A stretch of 45,736 nt of DNA from Candidatus Latescibacterota bacterium (GTDB lineage Bacteria > Latescibacterota > UBA2968 > UBA8231): contig SICG01000009.1 in NCBI GenBank assembly GCA_009691525.1, positions 1 to 45,736 of the forward strand, given 5' to 3'. This document shows, piece after piece, positions 44,260 through 45,736 of the stretch. The position numbers and the translations under genes are program-made. Every line of letters starts with the position of its first letter. Positions within the stretch are counted from its first letter, which is position 1. The notes beneath the pieces are model-generated. The model searched no databases. It was not told the DNA's origin and worked only from the letters and a program-made list of their open reading frames with translations.

Positions 44260-45480
44260 ATGGATACCGATCCGCAGGCCTTTCGCCAAAACGGCTATGT
44301 CATCCTGCGCAACGTGGTGCCCCCGGACCAATTGGCCGCCTTGCGGGACTGTTTTGAGACGCTGGTCGAGAAGCAGAAGAGGATCTGGGCAGAGCGGCGC
44401 GGGCCCACTGATCCGCCGGGGGGCGTCTGGGAGACCTCGGCCCAACCCCGCCTCGTCTTTAATGAAGTGATCGACTCCCAGACTGCGGCGGCCGGGGATT
44501 TCTGCCTGCACGACCACACTCTGGGAGTCAGCCGCCGGCTGATGGGCACCCCGGAGGCCGCGGTCACCGCCATGTTCCTCATGTGCAACCCGGTGCGCGA
44601 CCACGGCCCAGCCACCTGGCACCGCGACGTGGGGCCGGGGCATCCGGCGCCCATCGACGGCCTGACCGAATACATCCACCACTTCGGGCCGGCCTATATC
44701 CAGTGGAACATCGCCCTGTGGGAGGACAGCGTCCTGTGGGTGGTGCCCGGCAGCCACCTGCGGCGCAACACCGAGGCGGAGGCGCGCCAGCTGGCCGCCG
44801 ATCCCAAGGTGCCGCTACCCGGCGGCCTCCAGGTGGAGCTGGGGCCAGGCGACGGGGTGGCCTACACTATCCCCATTCTCCACTGGGGCAGCAACTACAG
44901 CGCCAAACAGCGGCGCATCGTGCACCTGGGATACCGGGCTTTTGGCGGCGAGGCCTTCTCCTATGTACACTGGCGGCACTGGGACGGGGATTTTGTGCCC
45001 CATCTTTCCGCCTCGGCGCAACGGACCTTTGCCCGGTTTGACCAGTTGTGGCAGGAGGAGCACTGGCAGTTCGAGGCGATCTTCCGCGCCGCGATCCAAA
45101 AGGACGCCGCGGGGTTTGCGCAGGCCATGGCGCAACTGCACCCCAGCGCCTCCGGGCGGGCGGTGACATTGGTGATGTTGTCGAAGGTGGCGCGGCGCCT
45201 AGCAGAAACCAAAGCCATCGAAGCCCAGGGGCTGCCCGCAGCCGAAACCGCCGCCAAAATAAAATCATTGTGGTTCGGCTCCGAGGTGTTCAACGAGTGG
45301 GCAGGGCGTTTCTCGCTGGCCGATGCCGAGCACCTGGGCGCCCGTTTTGCCGCGCTGGACCACCGGCTCCGGTTGCCGGCTGCGCAAGCGGCACCCGGCT
45401 TCCAGGGACCACCCTCGGAGTACGAGCCCAATGCCATGCCCGCCGGCTTCGGCATGGAGGAGTTCGTCTCCACCTGGTAG
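44260..45480 (+). CDS. PhyH-family Fe(II)/2-oxoglutarate dioxygenase
   Basis: 406 residues. The iron triad is canonical: H121-x-D123 (WHRDVGPG) and H208 (PILHWGSN), with R218 or R219 for 2-oxoglutarate. QNGYVILRNVVPPDQL at the N-terminus and VVPGSHLRRNTEAE are family marks. It is longer than typical PhyH proteins; the extra C-terminal part (about 270-406) is helical. GGAGG is five bases before the ATG at 44260 (an in-frame TTG at 44248 is less likely). It is 23 bases after the Sco gene but a metabolic link is not evident. The substrate is unknown. It converges on the enolase-superfamily gene 12 bases away. Confidence 0.92.
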   Translation: MDTDPQAFRQNGYVILRNVVPPDQLAALRDCFETLVEKQKRIWAERRGPTDPPGGVWETSAQPRLVFNEVIDSQTAAAGDFCLHDHTLGVSRRLMGTPEAAVTAMFLMCNPVRDHGPATWHRDVGPGHPAPIDGLTEYIHHFGPAYIQWNIALWEDSVLWVVPGSHLRRNTEAEARQLAADPKVPLPGGLQVELGPGDGVAYTIPILHWGSNYSAKQRRIVHLGYRAFGGEAFSYVHWRHWDGDFVPHLSASAQRTFARFDQLWQEEHWQFEAIFRAAIQKDAAGFAQAMAQLHPSASGRAVTLVMLSKVARRLAETKAIEAQGLPAAETAAKIKSLWFGSEVFNEWAGRFSLADAEHLGARFAALDHRLRLPAAQAAPGFQGPPSEYEPNAMPAGFGMEEFVSTW

Positions 45481-45492
45481 CTGCGCGGCATA

Positions 45493-45736
45493 TTAGCTGA
45501 TCCGGTATTTCTCCAGCGCCTCGCGGTCCAGGGTGACTCCCAGCCCGGGGGTATCGGGAACGAGCAGGGCGCCCTCGCTGAAGGGCATGGGTTCGGCGGT
45601 CAGGTCGTCCTCGCGCAGCAGGTGGCCGATGATATCGCTGGGCAGGGTGCAGCCGGCAGCGGCGGCGGCGTGTACACTGCTCATGTCGCGAATGCCCAGA
45701 TCCATGCCGGTGCCGCGCCAGGTGGGGAAACCGGCC
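45493..45736 (-). CDS. C-terminal part of an enolase-superfamily (mandelate racemase-like) enzyme, cut by the window edge
   Basis: Only the last 80 residues are visible. PTWRGTGMDLGIRDMSSVHAAAAAG, then TLPSDIIGHLL and ALLVPDTPGLGVTLDREALEKYRIS, is the usual end of mandelate racemase/muconate-lactonizing enzymes, where the strand before the last carries the conserved loop and the C-terminal tail returns to the capping domain. The catalytic Lys and metal ligands lie outside the window. It faces the PhyH gene tail to tail, an echo of the PhyH/enolase pair at 6812-8817. Confidence 0.8.
   Translation of the reverse strand, partial: AGFPTWRGTGMDLGIRDMSSVHAAAAAGCTLPSDIIGHLLREDDLTAEPMPFSEGALLVPDTPGLGVTLDREALEKYRIS

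Overview
The window is about 45.7 kb of GC-rich chromosomal DNA from an uncultured Gram-negative bacterium. Many lipoproteins, an outer-membrane barrel candidate, SurA/parvulin-type isomerases, secreted proteins ending in FlgD-like domains, ASPIC/UnbV (CRTAC1-like) proteins, PhyH and TauD dioxygenases and mandelate-racemase enzymes occur together. This mix is typical of FCB-group and related candidate phyla such as Latescibacterota or Poribacteria. That assignment is inferred from gene content; no rRNA gene is present. I saw no tRNA, CRISPR array, transposase or phage gene, and no stretch over 300 bases without a gene.

Layout. (1) 1-8.8 kb holds small metabolic and housekeeping genes: an aminotransferase, an unknown protein, a SUI1/YciH factor, a 58-residue membrane protein, a TauD-like dioxygenase, GlpE rhodanese, a PDC-lactonase-like hydrolase, YaiI, an L-rhamnose-mutarotase-like protein with a histone-H1-like tail, an SDR, an enolase-superfamily dehydratase and a PhyH protein. 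Several of these could form an oxidative (non-phosphorylating) sugar or sugar-acid route. (2) 8.9-16.5 kb is a peptide/nickel-type ABC transporter. Its binding-protein gene is separated from the permease and ATPase genes by an opposite-strand arsenic operon (acr3-arsR-arsC). One transporter gene is a permease-ATPase fusion. (3) 16.5-31 kb, minus strand, is a surface-protein locus. It contains a CBM9-like secreted protein, four related discoidin-like proteins with TPNGD/FlgD-like C-terminal domains, an 877-residue barrel-like protein with EF-hand-like loops, a parvulin and a lipoprotein. A good promoter (about 28.58 kb) and a strong terminator (about 16.49 kb) bracket the seven-gene part. (4) 31.1-42.6 kb holds a divergent parvulin and then a plus-strand series: UnbV+TPR fusion, UnbV, TPR, parvulin, His-rich polytopic membrane protein and membrane-anchored TPR protein. 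(5) 42.6-45.7 kb holds an ankyrin protein, a PCuAC copper chaperone with a Sco protein, a canonical PhyH dioxygenase, and the end of another enolase-superfamily gene.

Most promising for novelty are the surface-protein locus, the UnbV/TPR/parvulin/His-rich membrane cluster with its fused and unfused gene pairs, the H1-tailed mutarotase, and a PhyH protein whose metal site reads H-x-G rather than H-x-D. All functions are read from motifs and gene order; no database search was run.
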